Source: Govania unica
Lineage (GTDB): Bacteria > Pseudomonadota > Alphaproteobacteria > Sphingomonadales > Govanellaceae
Direction: 5' to 3'
Assembly (NCBI RefSeq): GCF_027920805.1
Contig: NZ_JANWOI010000002.1
Location: 434,001 to 498,000, forward strand
DNA: 64,000 bases
Under the pieces are notes generated by a model that made no database searches, was not told where the DNA came from, and saw only the letters and a list, made by a program, of their open reading frames with translations. Numbering within the stretch: position 1 is the stretch's first letter; every line of letters starts with the position of its first letter. This document shows, one piece after another, positions 30,808 through 39,090 of this stretch. The position numbers and the translations under genes are program-made.

Positions 30808-32699
30808 TCTCGCCTGTTTGTCCTCAAGGATCCCAGGCGCTCTTTGCCAGGGCTTCCCGGCTCATCCGTCAGGGTCGGGGGAGAACCCTCTTCCTGGCTT
30901 CTCTGCTGCAGCCGCCAGAGCTCCCGATAAACGCCCTTGCGGGCCAGGAGGACTTCATGAGTTCCACGTTCGACGATCCGCCCCTGATCGAAAACCAGAA
31001 TCTCATCAGCCTGCAGGATGGTCTGCAGGCGATGGGCGATGATCAGATATGTCGTCGTCCTGCGAGACTCAGCAATCAAGGTCCGGAGGATTTTCTGCTC
31101 GGTTCCACTGTCGAGGGCCGATGTCGCTTCATCGCACACCCAGATCCGGGGGCGCGTCAGGGCCGCCCGGGCAATGGCGATCCGCTGTTTCTCCCCACCA
31201 GAGAGTTTAAGGCCACGCTCACCGACGATGGTGTCATAGCCCTCAGGCAGCTGCAGGATGACATCATGAATATGGGCCTGTCGTGCGGCCTCCTCGATCT
31301 CGGCCTGATTGCTTCCCGGCCGGCCGAAGGCGATGTTCCGGGCAATCGTATCATGAAACAGCAGGATGTCCTGAGGGACGATGGCGATCGCGCCCCGGAG
31401 CTCCCGGAGAGACAGCTCCACGATCGGGATGTCATTCAGGAGGATGCGGCCGGCATCTGGATCGAGGAGGCGCAGCAGCAAGCGCGCGACCGTTGATTTG
31501 CCCGATCCGCTCGCTCCAACAAGGGCAATGGTCGCACCAGGCCGCGCCTTGAAACTCACCTCTCTCAGAGTTGGCTCTGCAGGAGAGCAGGCGGATCCAT
31601 GATAGGAAAAACTGACATTTTCGAAACGGACCTCCAGACCACCGTCCGCCAGCGCCTGCTGGGGACCGCGGGACTGGGCTTCGCCACTCTGGCGCAACAG
31701 GCTGATCAGGTTTTCAATAAAAGCCATGCCCTGGGTCATATCGCGGGCGGCGATGCCGAGCATTTCAAGCGGCTTCAGGGTCTGCAGGAGATAGCTGTTG
31801 ACGAGGATGAAATCGCCGAGGGTCATGCGACCGGAACGGACCTCATGACCCGCGTATAGGAGGCTTGCGGCGAGAGACAGCGTCAGGACGACGGCCACAA
31901 GACACCCATTCAAGGTTCTCTGCCGGAAAAAGCAGCGCCATGACTGCTCGATGCCGCGGAGCGCGCCGTCATAGCGGGCTTCGATCTGAGGCCCGGCATT
32001 GAAGCTTTTGATCGTCTCCTGATTGAGAAGGCTGTCCGTCAGGAGTGCGCTTGCTGCAACATGGGACCTTGAGATCGCGCGGGCAGGCCCTGCAATGTGA
32101 CGGAGGCCGAGCCCGAAGGCGAGCCCATAGCTCGCGGCCGCAAGAGCGAGGATCAGCAGGATCCCCGCATGGCCGAAATGCATGAGGATGAGGCCCATCA
32201 TCACAAGCTCGATGAGCACGGGGAGGGCAGAGAACATCACATGCTGAAGGGTCAGGCGATAGCCAAGAAGGCCGTTCTCCAGGATGCGGCCCATAGCCCC
32301 TGTCTGCTGGTCGAGATGAAAGCGAAGGGGAAGGGCGAGCAGATGGGCAAAAAGGCGCTGGCTCAAACGACGCAGAATGCCTTGTTCCGCGCTGGCATGA
32401 ACAGAGCTTTTGAGCTCAGCCAAAGCGCGCATCAGCCCGAGGGCCAGAACATAGGCAGATAACAGCAGAAGGAGACCATCCGGTTCCCGTCGACTGAAAC
32501 CATCGACCATCAGCTTGAGCAGGACCGGCGCGAGGATCCCAAGCAGGGATGAGGCGAGGACCAGCAGAAGCGCAATCCCGAGCTTCTGTCGTGACCCGGG
32601 GTCACTCGCCTGCCATAAAATGCTCAGCGCCTCGGTGAGGGGAAAAAATTTGGGAGGCGCGTCCCCCTGCAGCCTTTGTTTAGACGTGTCCATCTTCAC
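30792..32699 (-). CDS. Lasso peptide ABC exporter (D protein)
   Basis: A 635-residue half-transporter that would export the mature lasso peptide and confer self-immunity. The six-helix membrane domain spans about 35-330 (IALLLVLASSLLGILAPVLL first). The ATPase has GASGSGKST, LSGGEKQRIAIARAAL and IWVCDEATSALD. There is no C39 peptidase domain, as is usual for lasso D proteins, because the B protein cleaves the leader. The GTG start overlaps the stop of the cyclase gene (GTGA); ATG at 32693 is an alternative. It ends the minus-strand A-B-C-D series and runs into the isopeptidase gene from the opposite side. Confidence 0.92.
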   Translation of the reverse strand: MKMDTSKQRLQGDAPPKFFPLTEALSILWQASDPGSRQKLGIALLLVLASSLLGILAPVLLKLMVDGFSRREPDGLLLLLSAYVLALGLMRALAELKSSVHASAEQGILRRLSQRLFAHLLALPLRFHLDQQTGAMGRILENGLLGYRLTLQHVMFSALPVLIELVMMGLILMHFGHAGILLILALAAASYGLAFGLGLRHIAGPARAISRSHVAASALLTDSLLNQETIKSFNAGPQIEARYDGALRGIEQSWRCFFRQRTLNGCLVAVVLTLSLAASLLYAGHEVRSGRMTLGDFILVNSYLLQTLKPLEMLGIAARDMTQGMAFIENLISLLRQSGEAQSRGPQQALADGGLEVRFENVSFSYHGSACSPAEPTLREVSFKARPGATIALVGASGSGKSTVARLLLRLLDPDAGRILLNDIPIVELSLRELRGAIAIVPQDILLFHDTIARNIAFGRPGSNQAEIEEAARQAHIHDVILQLPEGYDTIVGERGLKLSGGEKQRIAIARAALTRPRIWVCDEATSALDSGTEQKILRTLIAESRRTTTYLIIAHRLQTILQADEILVFDQGRIVERGTHEVLLARKGVYRELWRLQQRSQEEGSPPTLTDEPGSPGKERLGSLRTNRRDQGLR

Positions 32700-34495
32700 G
32701 GTCTGGCCCCGGTCCCGGTTCTCGCCCCGGATCGCTCCCAGGATCTGAGCCAGGCTTCCGTCGCCAGCAGTTTGAAAAAGCGCGGAATTGTTTCGGGGCG
32801 CTGCAGACGGCTTATGGTCAGATAATCCCGAAGGCCCTGGCGGTCGATGAGATCCTGCTCGACGAGGATGCCCTCGAGCAGAAAGGCCCGGGCAGTCTCG
32901 AAATTCTCCTCTGCCATCCGGGCGAAATGACGCATGGTGCCGCCTTTGGAGCGACGCGTCAGAATTTCCCGGGGGACTGCGCCGCGAAAGGCGGCCCGCG
33001 CCAGCGCCCGGCCTTGCCCGCCCCTGGCGAGAATATAGGATGGGGTCTTGAGGACGAATTCAAGAAGCGGTTGCGACAGCAGGGGATGGATCAGGTCGGC
33101 GACCTCAGATCGCGGGGAGGTCTCGTGGCGATGCAGGACTTTGGACAGGGCTGCAATCTGATAGGCTTTCCCCGGGGGCAGTCTGGCGGCCGTCTTGAGC
33201 CAGGGATGGGTCATATAGTCAGGCGGAATGGCCTCCCGGACATCGGCTCGGAGATATGGAAATGCGTCACGGTCCTCGCGCGGTTGGGCACCCCGGGGAC
33301 GGCGGCGGAGGCCCTCAAGAAGGGTGGTTTTCAGAACCGAACTATAGGGCTCTCCGGTCCAGACTGCGACATCATGCATGACACGGAACAGGGCCGACGT
33401 CAGGCCATGGGCCCGGGCATAATCCGCGGCGATGAGCGCGGTCGGCATCTGGTAGAAAAGATGATCGCCACCTTCGCCGGATAGAAAGGCCTCGGCCCCT
33501 CGCGCCTGTGCGATGTTACATTCACAGATTTGTGTAGGGGTGCCGAAGACGCTGCCTTCGGGCGCCATGGTCAGGGGATGGTTGGCAAGAAGGGACGCGA
33601 AGGCTGAGGTCTCCGGCATGGCGATTTCGATCAGTTCTCTGTCTGCCTGGACTGCGGCCAGCCGGGCGAAGATCCGTTCATCGCCATCGGAGGCGGCCGT
33701 CCTGTAGTTCAGGCAGGTGACGGTCAACTTTTCTGCAGGGGGGAGACAGGCCAGCACGATGGCGGAATCGAGCCCGCCGGAGAGGTTATGGATCACCTTT
33801 GCATAAACTGAGGCCCAGGCAGTGACACAGTCGCGAACGGTCTGTTGCATGCGCTCTGCGGCTTCTTCGAATCCCTCGAGAGACGCTGTCCTGGAAATCT
33901 GGGCGGGGTCCCACCAGGTTTCCGTCTCGAGCCCGGTTCCGCTCAAGCGATGACCTTCCCCCGGCAAGAGTTCCGTGATCCCGGTGAGACCGGTCTCTCG
34001 GATGACGAGTTCTGGAACGGTCAGGTTAGCGGCGAGATACCGCCAGTTGATCACGGGACGGAGGAGCTCGAGTGACAGAAGATCCTCAGGATCGGAAAAA
34101 TAGACATGGAGCCCTCCAGATTGCCGGTGAAAACAGGGCAGCTGGCCTGCCGGGTCACGGACGACGGACTGGCTGGTTGCGTCCGAGAAAAAGCCGACAT
34201 AGCGACCCCAGCAGGATGGGATCAGCGTCTCACGGCTCAAGCTCTCGACCAGGGGATCGGTCTCTGCCAGAAGTTTGCCGCTTTGCCGCAGAAACAGGGT
34301 CCCGATCAGAACGCCGCTTTTGAAGCAATAGGCCCGGGCATGTCCGGGCACGCCCGTCGCCTGAAGAACCCGCATGCCGATTGTGTCATGGACAGAAACC
34401 CATCCAGGGCACCCGGCCATCAGATTTTCTGCGAGAGCGCGAGCTCTCTCACCCTCGGCCCTGTCAGTCCAGAGAAAGGCAATGAACCGCGGCAT
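32696..34495 (-). CDS. Lasso cyclase, asparagine synthetase-like (C protein)
   Basis: A 599-residue asparagine synthetase B homologue. It would adenylate the side-chain carboxylate of the ring residue in the core (Glu8 here) and let the Gly1 amine attack it. The ATP pyrophosphatase motif is LSGGLDSAIVL, with the later GEGGDHLFYQ loop. The N-terminal glutaminase-like domain starts MPRFIAFLW and lacks the Cys2 nucleophile of true synthetases, as in known lasso cyclases. ATG 34495 follows the B gene stop by four bases; a longer in-frame start would overlap B. The stop overlaps the exporter start, so B-C-D are coupled. Confidence 0.92.
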   Translation of the reverse strand: MPRFIAFLWTDRAEGERARALAENLMAGCPGWVSVHDTIGMRVLQATGVPGHARAYCFKSGVLIGTLFLRQSGKLLAETDPLVESLSRETLIPSCWGRYVGFFSDATSQSVVRDPAGQLPCFHRQSGGLHVYFSDPEDLLSLELLRPVINWRYLAANLTVPELVIRETGLTGITELLPGEGHRLSGTGLETETWWDPAQISRTASLEGFEEAAERMQQTVRDCVTAWASVYAKVIHNLSGGLDSAIVLACLPPAEKLTVTCLNYRTAASDGDERIFARLAAVQADRELIEIAMPETSAFASLLANHPLTMAPEGSVFGTPTQICECNIAQARGAEAFLSGEGGDHLFYQMPTALIAADYARAHGLTSALFRVMHDVAVWTGEPYSSVLKTTLLEGLRRRPRGAQPREDRDAFPYLRADVREAIPPDYMTHPWLKTAARLPPGKAYQIAALSKVLHRHETSPRSEVADLIHPLLSQPLLEFVLKTPSYILARGGQGRALARAAFRGAVPREILTRRSKGGTMRHFARMAEENFETARAFLLEGILVEQDLIDRQGLRDYLTISRLQRPETIPRFFKLLATEAWLRSWERSGARTGTGARP

Positions 34496-34499
34496 GATC

Positions 34500-35207
34500 T
34501 CAGACCGCCAGAATGGGGCTGTAGTGACGGACCTGATCGAGGCGATCATTGAAGACATATCCATTGCCTTGAATCCAGCAATGGGCCTCGAAGGGAAACA
34601 TGGTCACACCGAAAACCCAGGTGGGGTAAAGACGATATCGGCTCAGAAATTCAAGCAAAGCGAGAGAGTCAAAGAGGCAAAGATAGCGACGCTTGTGGAA
34701 CGGGCGCAGTTTGTTAAAAATCCTCACAAGGAGCCGCGCCGTCTCGAGATGGTCGCGGGCCTCGGGCTGTGCGGCCTTGCGAGTTCTGACCGTCTCCACA
34801 ATCTCCTCCATGGAACAATGCTCCAGCATCCGTTTGGCCTGGCGCGACGCCAGAAAGAAGTTCAGAAAATCCCGGGGACTTGCCAGAGGTCCGGGCACTG
34901 CCGGATCGGACAGGAGATCATGGGAGGGGGTCTCAATATCTGCATCAATGCGGCCTGCCTGCTCGCCAACACATGCGAGCAGGCCGCGTTCGCGCAGGCG
35001 ATGGACCAAAGCGAGAGTTTCTCTATCGGGGACTACTGACGTTGATCGGCACGGATCTGTCTCATCTCTCCGGACATGCAGCAGCGGGCATAGCTGTTTC
35101 GTATCTGATGGCCGGAGGCTGCAATAGCGATCAGACTTCAAATCCAGGAAGACGAGGCATTCGCCTGACAGGCAGGCATGAACCCCGGGGGACAGAAAAT
35201 ATGTCAT
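34500..35207 (-). CDS. Lasso B protein: RRE leader-binding domain fused to transglutaminase-like protease
   Basis: A 235-residue fused B protein. The N-terminal part (about 1-85, MTYFLSPGVHACLSGECLVF, LDLKSDRY) resembles a PqqD-like RiPP recognition element that binds the precursor leader. The C-terminal part is a transglutaminase-like Cys protease that removes the leader. The catalytic triad is visible as Cys177 (RRYLCLFDSL), His209 (FEAHCWI) and Asp221 (YVFND). Fusion of both halves is the usual proteobacterial form. ATG 35207 fits the family start; the frame is open further upstream without similarity. It lies 139 bp after the precursor gene and 4 bp before the cyclase. Confidence 0.92.
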   Translation of the reverse strand: MTYFLSPGVHACLSGECLVFLDLKSDRYCSLRPSDTKQLCPLLHVRRDETDPCRSTSVVPDRETLALVHRLRERGLLACVGEQAGRIDADIETPSHDLLSDPAVPGPLASPRDFLNFFLASRQAKRMLEHCSMEEIVETVRTRKAAQPEARDHLETARLLVRIFNKLRPFHKRRYLCLFDSLALLEFLSRYRLYPTWVFGVTMFPFEAHCWIQGNGYVFNDRLDQVRHYSPILAV

Positions 35208-35346
35208 CGCTTGTCTCTGGTCTGAGAAAAAGAGTCGGATCTGAGAAAAAGAGGATGCGTGGTTTTTGGTTCGCCACGCATCCCCGATCCTGAAAGCCGG
35301 GGACGGAAACATCCGGCCTGTCAGGCTGTTTCAGAACAAAAGTGCT

Positions 35347-35469
35347 TCAGAACAGCGGCAGAAGCGGATTATCCTGTTCCGCGGCGGCGGCGCCACCACC
35401 TTTGGTTTCTTCGGACACGGCACCGAGATCGATAATCCTGTCTTCTTCATAGACTGCGTTCGATTCCAT
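35347..35469 (-). CDS. Lasso peptide precursor (A protein), 17-residue core
   Basis: A 40-residue precursor. The leader is residues 1-23, with the proteobacterial signature DLGAVSEETK that places Thr at the penultimate position. The predicted core is GGGAAAAEQDNPLLPLF. Gly1 would be joined to Glu8, the only acidic residue at positions 7-9, giving an eight-residue ring of Gly and Ala plus Glu, and a nine-residue tail QDNPLLPLF with bulky Leu/Phe plugs. AGGAG lies six to seven bases before ATG. The gene is immediately upstream of B-C-D. The core has no basic residue. Cleavage and ring size are inferred from the family. Confidence 0.9.
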   Translation of the reverse strand: MESNAVYEEDRIIDLGAVSEETKGGGAAAAEQDNPLLPLF

Positions 35470-35497
35470 AATGATCTCCTGTTGTCTTCGGGGGATA

Positions 35498-35514
35498 TGC
35501 CACCTTCTGTGGCA
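35498..35514 (-). promoter_or_regulatory. Perfect inverted repeat upstream of the lasso precursor
   Basis: TGCCAC-CTTCT-GTGGCA is a 17-bp perfect inverted repeat, 28 bp upstream of the precursor ATG. It could be an operator, for instance for one of the two LuxR proteins, or a 5'-UTR hairpin. TATTCT at 35524-35519 (minus strand) is a possible -10 element nearby; no good -35 is seen. Confidence 0.4.
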
Positions 35515-35606
35515 CCTATCAGAATAGGGAAAATCCTTTTTGCCCGCTTCCGCCTGTTCGGACGCGCCCGAATGCGGGATTGACAGGACCGACATCAAGC
35601 ACCCGT

Positions 35607-36338
35607 TCATATCTTCAGGAGGCCGAGGGCCACGGCGCGCGCCACAGCCATGCTGCGGTTGCTGACATTGAGTTTATGAAAAATCGTCTTGCTGTAAGAG
35701 CGCACGGTATGCTGACTGATGCCGAGAATAATGCCGATTTCAAAGGAGGATTTTCCGGCCGCGATCCAGTGGAGGCACTCCCGCTCACGCCTGGTGAGCA
35801 GCAGACCTGGTCTTGCCTGATGTCCGACGCCGATCATGGTGACATAGGCGGCATGAAAAACCGCGGCATAAAACCCAAACCGGCCGAGATGATGATCAAG
35901 TGAGATCCCATCGGAATCTGTTGCAAAAGACAGAATGGCAGCCGGCCCATGGGGGCCGGGCAGTGGCACGGTCATACCCTGTTTCAAACCGGCCTCCTGC
36001 GCCTCAGCCAGCAGGCGCCGCTCGATCCTGCTGAGCTGTTTGATATGGGGAAGCCATCGCCAGAGATAGGGGGCGCCGATCTCCGCACTATGGGTGAGGA
36101 TCGGATCGATCGCCTGATAGCCCTGGGCAAAATAACGGGCGCTCCAATCTGCAGGACAACGCAGCAGGATGGCCGGGGCGGGATAGGCGGAGGGCCCATA
36201 CTGCTCATGCTGGTTGAGCGCCATATAGGCAAGCCAGGCGAAACCCGCCTTCCGGGCCGCCACCTCCAGGATGTGGAAGAGATCGGCAGGCTGCTTGGCC
36301 TTGCGAATATGAGTGACGAAGGTCTGGGCATCCATGCT
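35607..36338 (-). CDS. LuxR-family quorum-sensing regulator (1)
   Basis: A 243-residue regulator. The N-terminal autoinducer-binding domain shows the TraR/LuxR-type pattern ADWSARYFAQGYQAIDPILT followed by PYLWRW (conserved Trp, Tyr, Asp, Trp). The C-terminal LuxR HTH is LTRRERECLHWIAAGKSSFE and LGISQHTVRSYSKTIFHKL. ATG 36338 is preferred; ATG 36389 just after the PhyH stop is possible. It lies 59 bp after the PhyH gene and 137 bp before the lasso precursor, all on the minus strand, which makes it the prime candidate to control the lasso operon. Confidence 0.9.
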   Translation of the reverse strand, partial: SMDAQTFVTHIRKAKQPADLFHILEVAARKAGFAWLAYMALNQHEQYGPSAYPAPAILLRCPADWSARYFAQGYQAIDPILTHSAEIGAPYLWRWLPHIKQLSRIERRLLAEAQEAGLKQGMTVPLPGPHGPAAILSFATDSDGISLDHHLGRFGFYAAVFHAAYVTMIGVGHQARPGLLLTRRERECLHWIAAGKSSFEIGIILGISQHTVRSYSKTIFHKLNVSNRSMAVARAVALGLLKI

Positions 36339-36396
36339 CCGGCCCCGACAAAGACAAGCCTGGCAAAGACAACAATGGAAGGACATGCAGTCACGT

Positions 36397-37266
36397 TCAC
36401 TGACTTTGATAGTAGGCCTCGATCTCCCGTCTGGTTGTCTCCGATAAGGCATCCCTGGCGGGCCAGGGTCCTTGCGTGGCTTTGAAAAGCATCGCCGGAT
36501 CCTGTCCCTCGTAGCCCCCAAGATTGGGACGATGAATGCGATAGCCAATGAGATCCCGCAAAGCTTCCGGGAAGGTTTGTGCAATCGCCGGCGGATAGGC
36601 CAGATATTGGTTTTCATATTGCCGGAGCCAGCCGAGACAATAGCTCGCGATCAGGCCGGTGCGCGGATGGGGACTGCGGTTGGCCCCGCCGCAATGGGTG
36701 AGGGAACCGAGGAAAACCAGCGCCGAGCCCCGCGGCATTTCGGCCATGACTATCTCGGTCGGATCAATGCTGCGGTCGAGATCGTGAAGCTGGCTCCCCG
36801 GCCAGAGGCAGGTGGCGCCGTTCTCCGCCGTGAAATCGTCGAGCGCCCAGATGACATTGATCAGGTGCTCGACGCCGTCTTTTCGGCACGGCCACATTTC
36901 CTCGTCACGGTGCGGAACCTGCTGCCGTTCGCCGGGATGAATGCGAACGGCCTGAGTGAGATTGAGCTGATAGTGATCGCAGTGGGGCCCGAGCACCGCA
37001 TTTATGAGATCGAGCATGAGCTCGTGCAAAATAAGTTGTCGGGACGTCGGCGATTTATTCAGCAGCGATCCGAACCGCGTCGTCCTCCAGCCATAGAAAT
37101 CGCCCTGGCAACGCGGTGTGGCCGCAAACCAGGGTTCAAGTTCGGCCGCTACCCTGTCGATCACGGGCTGGCTCACCACATGCTTCAAAATCACATAGCC
37201 CTGCGCATGTAAATGATCGAGAGCCGTCAAGGTTTGTCCCGCTCTGATATTGCTCATTTCCGTCAT
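36397..37266 (-). CDS. Phytanoyl-CoA dioxygenase (PhyH) family Fe(II)/2-oxoglutarate oxygenase
   Basis: A 289-residue non-heme iron oxygenase. The metal ligands are visible as VPHRDEEMW (His and Asp) and the distal His in LTHCGGANRS, followed by the 2-oxoglutarate-binding Arg in HPRTGLIASY. This family hydroxylates small molecules, including natural products and acyl chains. The start has AGGAGGTCGGAA directly before ATG 37266, a strong site. The gene lies between LuxI and LuxR on the lasso strand. It might hydroxylate the lasso peptide or change the acyl chain of the homoserine lactone; neither can be decided from the sequence. Confidence 0.9.
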   Translation of the reverse strand: MTEMSNIRAGQTLTALDHLHAQGYVILKHVVSQPVIDRVAAELEPWFAATPRCQGDFYGWRTTRFGSLLNKSPTSRQLILHELMLDLINAVLGPHCDHYQLNLTQAVRIHPGERQQVPHRDEEMWPCRKDGVEHLINVIWALDDFTAENGATCLWPGSQLHDLDRSIDPTEIVMAEMPRGSALVFLGSLTHCGGANRSPHPRTGLIASYCLGWLRQYENQYLAYPPAIAQTFPEALRDLIGYRIHRPNLGGYEGQDPAMLFKATQGPWPARDALSETTRREIEAYYQSQ

Positions 37267-37391
37267 TTCCGACCTCCTGCAAGATCGCAGAGCAGACTGT
37301 CAGGCGAGGTTGCTCCGATCCCGCCTGGCATGGATCCCATAACAAGGATTCAACCAATACAGTCAACCCAAGGCTGGTGATTTCAGAGAGT

Positions 37392-38021
37392 TCACGCCAC
37401 TGCGCGGTCCGGCATCATGCGGAATCGTGTCACAGGTCCCGGGATGCCATGTCTGTCGCGCACTGTCTTGAGCCCGTCCGGAGTAATCTCCGCGGCCACA
37501 GCCGTGATTTCATCATCGCCATCAGGTCGGGAACGGCCGAGGACCCGCACGTCCCATCCGGCATCGAGGGTGAGCGGCAAAAGAGCACGGGCGGCGACGA
37601 AGGTGACCTGATCAAGGCCGAACAGCAAGCCCACCTCGAGAATACCGGCGATGATCTGCCACAACTGATCATGGCGGTCCTGTCGCATGGTGAGCGACGG
37701 GTTCACACAGAAGCGCGAAGCTTCCCAGATGGTCGGTCCGCGTGGCACGGAAACCTCACAGAGATCGGCAAAGAGATCCGACATCAGATGGCGTTGTACT
37801 GTGGGCAGCAGACGGGCTGAGCCGAGGATCATGCCGGTTCGAGGCTCTTCGGACAGCAGATAGATGCTGTCCGGTCGGTCATAGGCATCAATCTCGAGGC
37901 CCCCTGGAGCCGCGAGAGGCCATTGCAACCGATCGACAAAGACAGCTTTGCGCTGACGATGCATGGCCGTCAGCTCACGTTCGTGCAGGCTGCGGTTTTC
38001 CTCCGTCACAATCAGGATCAT
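37392..38021 (-). CDS. Acyl-homoserine-lactone synthase, LuxI family
   Basis: A 209-residue LuxI-type synthase that makes an AHL signal from S-adenosylmethionine and an acyl carrier. Conserved residues of the family are visible in order: Arg and Phe in MHRQRKAVFVDRLQW, the Asp pair in LEIDAYDRPDSIYLL, Arg in GSARLLPT, and Glu/Arg in WEASRFCV. Start ATG 38021 follows GGGGGACAGGG; a longer frame exists without similarity. It is flanked by two LuxR genes on the same strand, 142 bp after the distal one. Acyl chain length cannot be inferred. Confidence 0.94.
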   Translation of the reverse strand: MILIVTEENRSLHERELTAMHRQRKAVFVDRLQWPLAAPGGLEIDAYDRPDSIYLLSEEPRTGMILGSARLLPTVQRHLMSDLFADLCEVSVPRGPTIWEASRFCVNPSLTMRQDRHDQLWQIIAGILEVGLLFGLDQVTFVAARALLPLTLDAGWDVRVLGRSRPDGDDEITAVAAEITPDGLKTVRDRHGIPGPVTRFRMMPDRAVA

Positions 38022-38032
38022 GGCCCTGTCCC

Positions 38033-38051
38033 CCTGGTTGAAATATCCAGG
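38033..38051 (-). promoter_or_regulatory. Inverted repeat upstream of luxI, candidate lux-box-like site
   Basis: CCTGG and CCAGG arms are separated by nine bases, giving a 19-bp element about 11 bp before the LuxI start. The size resembles a lux box, but its closeness to the ribosome-binding site makes a role as activator site doubtful. Confidence 0.25.
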
Positions 38052-38163
38052 CGCAGTGTGCGGGAAACTTGCGGGAGATGCCCATTGAGCCGATCGGACC
38101 AATTGCAGCTATCGCCGAGCCGCCGCAGACTAGTGGCCTCTCTGCGCAGCCGTCGAGACTGTT

Positions 38164-38931
38164 TTAGTCAAGGCGCGGGGCTCTTGGTGATTTTGTCTTC
38201 ACTCGAATGACATCGCCGAAGGAAATATGATGCTGGAACAGGGCCTCGACGACTGCCTGCGTTCGGCTCGCCACACCGAGACGCTGCTTGGCGCGTTCCA
38301 TATGATTATGGGCTGTGCGTTCGCTGATACCGAGGATCTGGCCAATAATCCAGTCACTCTTGCCCTGGCCAGCAAGCTCGAGGCATTGCCGCTCGCGGCG
38401 GCTCAACCGCGTCTCGGGGAGGGCATGTTCTACTACCGGCATCAGGGTTTCATGGAGATAGGCGGCCATCAGTCGGGCTGCGCTGTAACTCGCGGCATCG
38501 ATATGCAGTGAATCCGGAACCAGAGAACAGGAGGCGGGCAGGGCCATGGGAGCGTGGAGCGGGATCGTGTAACCCTGAGACAAACCGAGGCTTGCAGCCT
38601 CTGCGAGAATGTCGCGCTGCAGCGGAGTGAGGCTGTTGTGAAAGGCCGACTCATTCCAGAAGAAGGGACGGGCCGTGCGGTCGGCGTGACGGAAGATCGG
38701 GTCAATGCGCTCGAGTTTCCGGGCGCTGAACATCTCCACCCAGGACGGCGGGTAGTTCAACAGGACAACGGCGCCGTCTGGCGGGGCGAGGGGATCCACA
38801 TGGGAGCAGAGAGCAAAATGGGAGAAGCCCAAAGTTTCAATAGCCCGGACAAAGGCCGTTGCCAGAGTGTCACGCGTCTGACCAGGCTCGCAAATCTCGA
38901 TAAATTCCTGCGCGACATCGAATGGATGCAT
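38164..38931 (-). CDS. LuxR-family quorum-sensing regulator (2)
   Basis: A 255-residue regulator of the same class as the one at 35.6 kb. The autoinducer-binding region has PPSWVEMFSARKLERIDPIF and RPFFWNE. The HTH reads LSRRERQCLELAGQGKSDWI and LGISERTAHNHMERAKQRL. ATG 38931 has GGGGGAG four bases upstream. It is the first gene of the minus-strand series LuxR-LuxI-PhyH-LuxR-lasso A-B-C-D and is divergent from the isochorismatase-like gene. Two LuxR proteins for one LuxI allow a two-target or antagonistic circuit. Confidence 0.92.
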   Translation of the reverse strand: MHPFDVAQEFIEICEPGQTRDTLATAFVRAIETLGFSHFALCSHVDPLAPPDGAVVLLNYPPSWVEMFSARKLERIDPIFRHADRTARPFFWNESAFHNSLTPLQRDILAEAASLGLSQGYTIPLHAPMALPASCSLVPDSLHIDAASYSAARLMAAYLHETLMPVVEHALPETRLSRRERQCLELAGQGKSDWIIGQILGISERTAHNHMERAKQRLGVASRTQAVVEALFQHHISFGDVIRVKTKSPRAPRLD

Positions 38932-39020
38932 GTCTCCCCCAACCCTTCCGAGTAAAGCTATGCACAACCCACAGAGATAGACTTATTGATTTAGATAAAA
39001 ATAGCGAGTCAAAAATCATG

Positions 39021-39049
39021 CCATGCAAACATGGATTGCCATTCTGGCA
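39021..39049. promoter_or_regulatory. Two adjacent palindromes in the divergent LuxR/isochorismatase promoter region
   Basis: CCATG-CAAA-CATGG (39021-39034) is followed by TGCCA-TTC-TGGCA (39037-39049). Both lie in the 159-bp gap between the divergent LuxR and isochorismatase-like starts. The TGCCA/TGGCA half-sites recur in the inverted repeat before the lasso precursor, with a different spacer. Confidence 0.4.
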
Positions 39050-39090
39050 TCCTGTCCATCAGGGACCTTGACGGATCAGGAGATGTGCAA

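Noticed and set aside
35347-35469. Asp10 of the core as lasso ring residue
   Set aside because: Known lasso rings have 7-9 residues; Glu8 fits and Asp10 would need a ten-residue ring.
35470-35610. Longer version of the lasso precursor (87 residues)
   Set aside because: The upstream part reads as untranslated sequence containing the inverted repeat and the AGGAG site of the 40-residue precursor.
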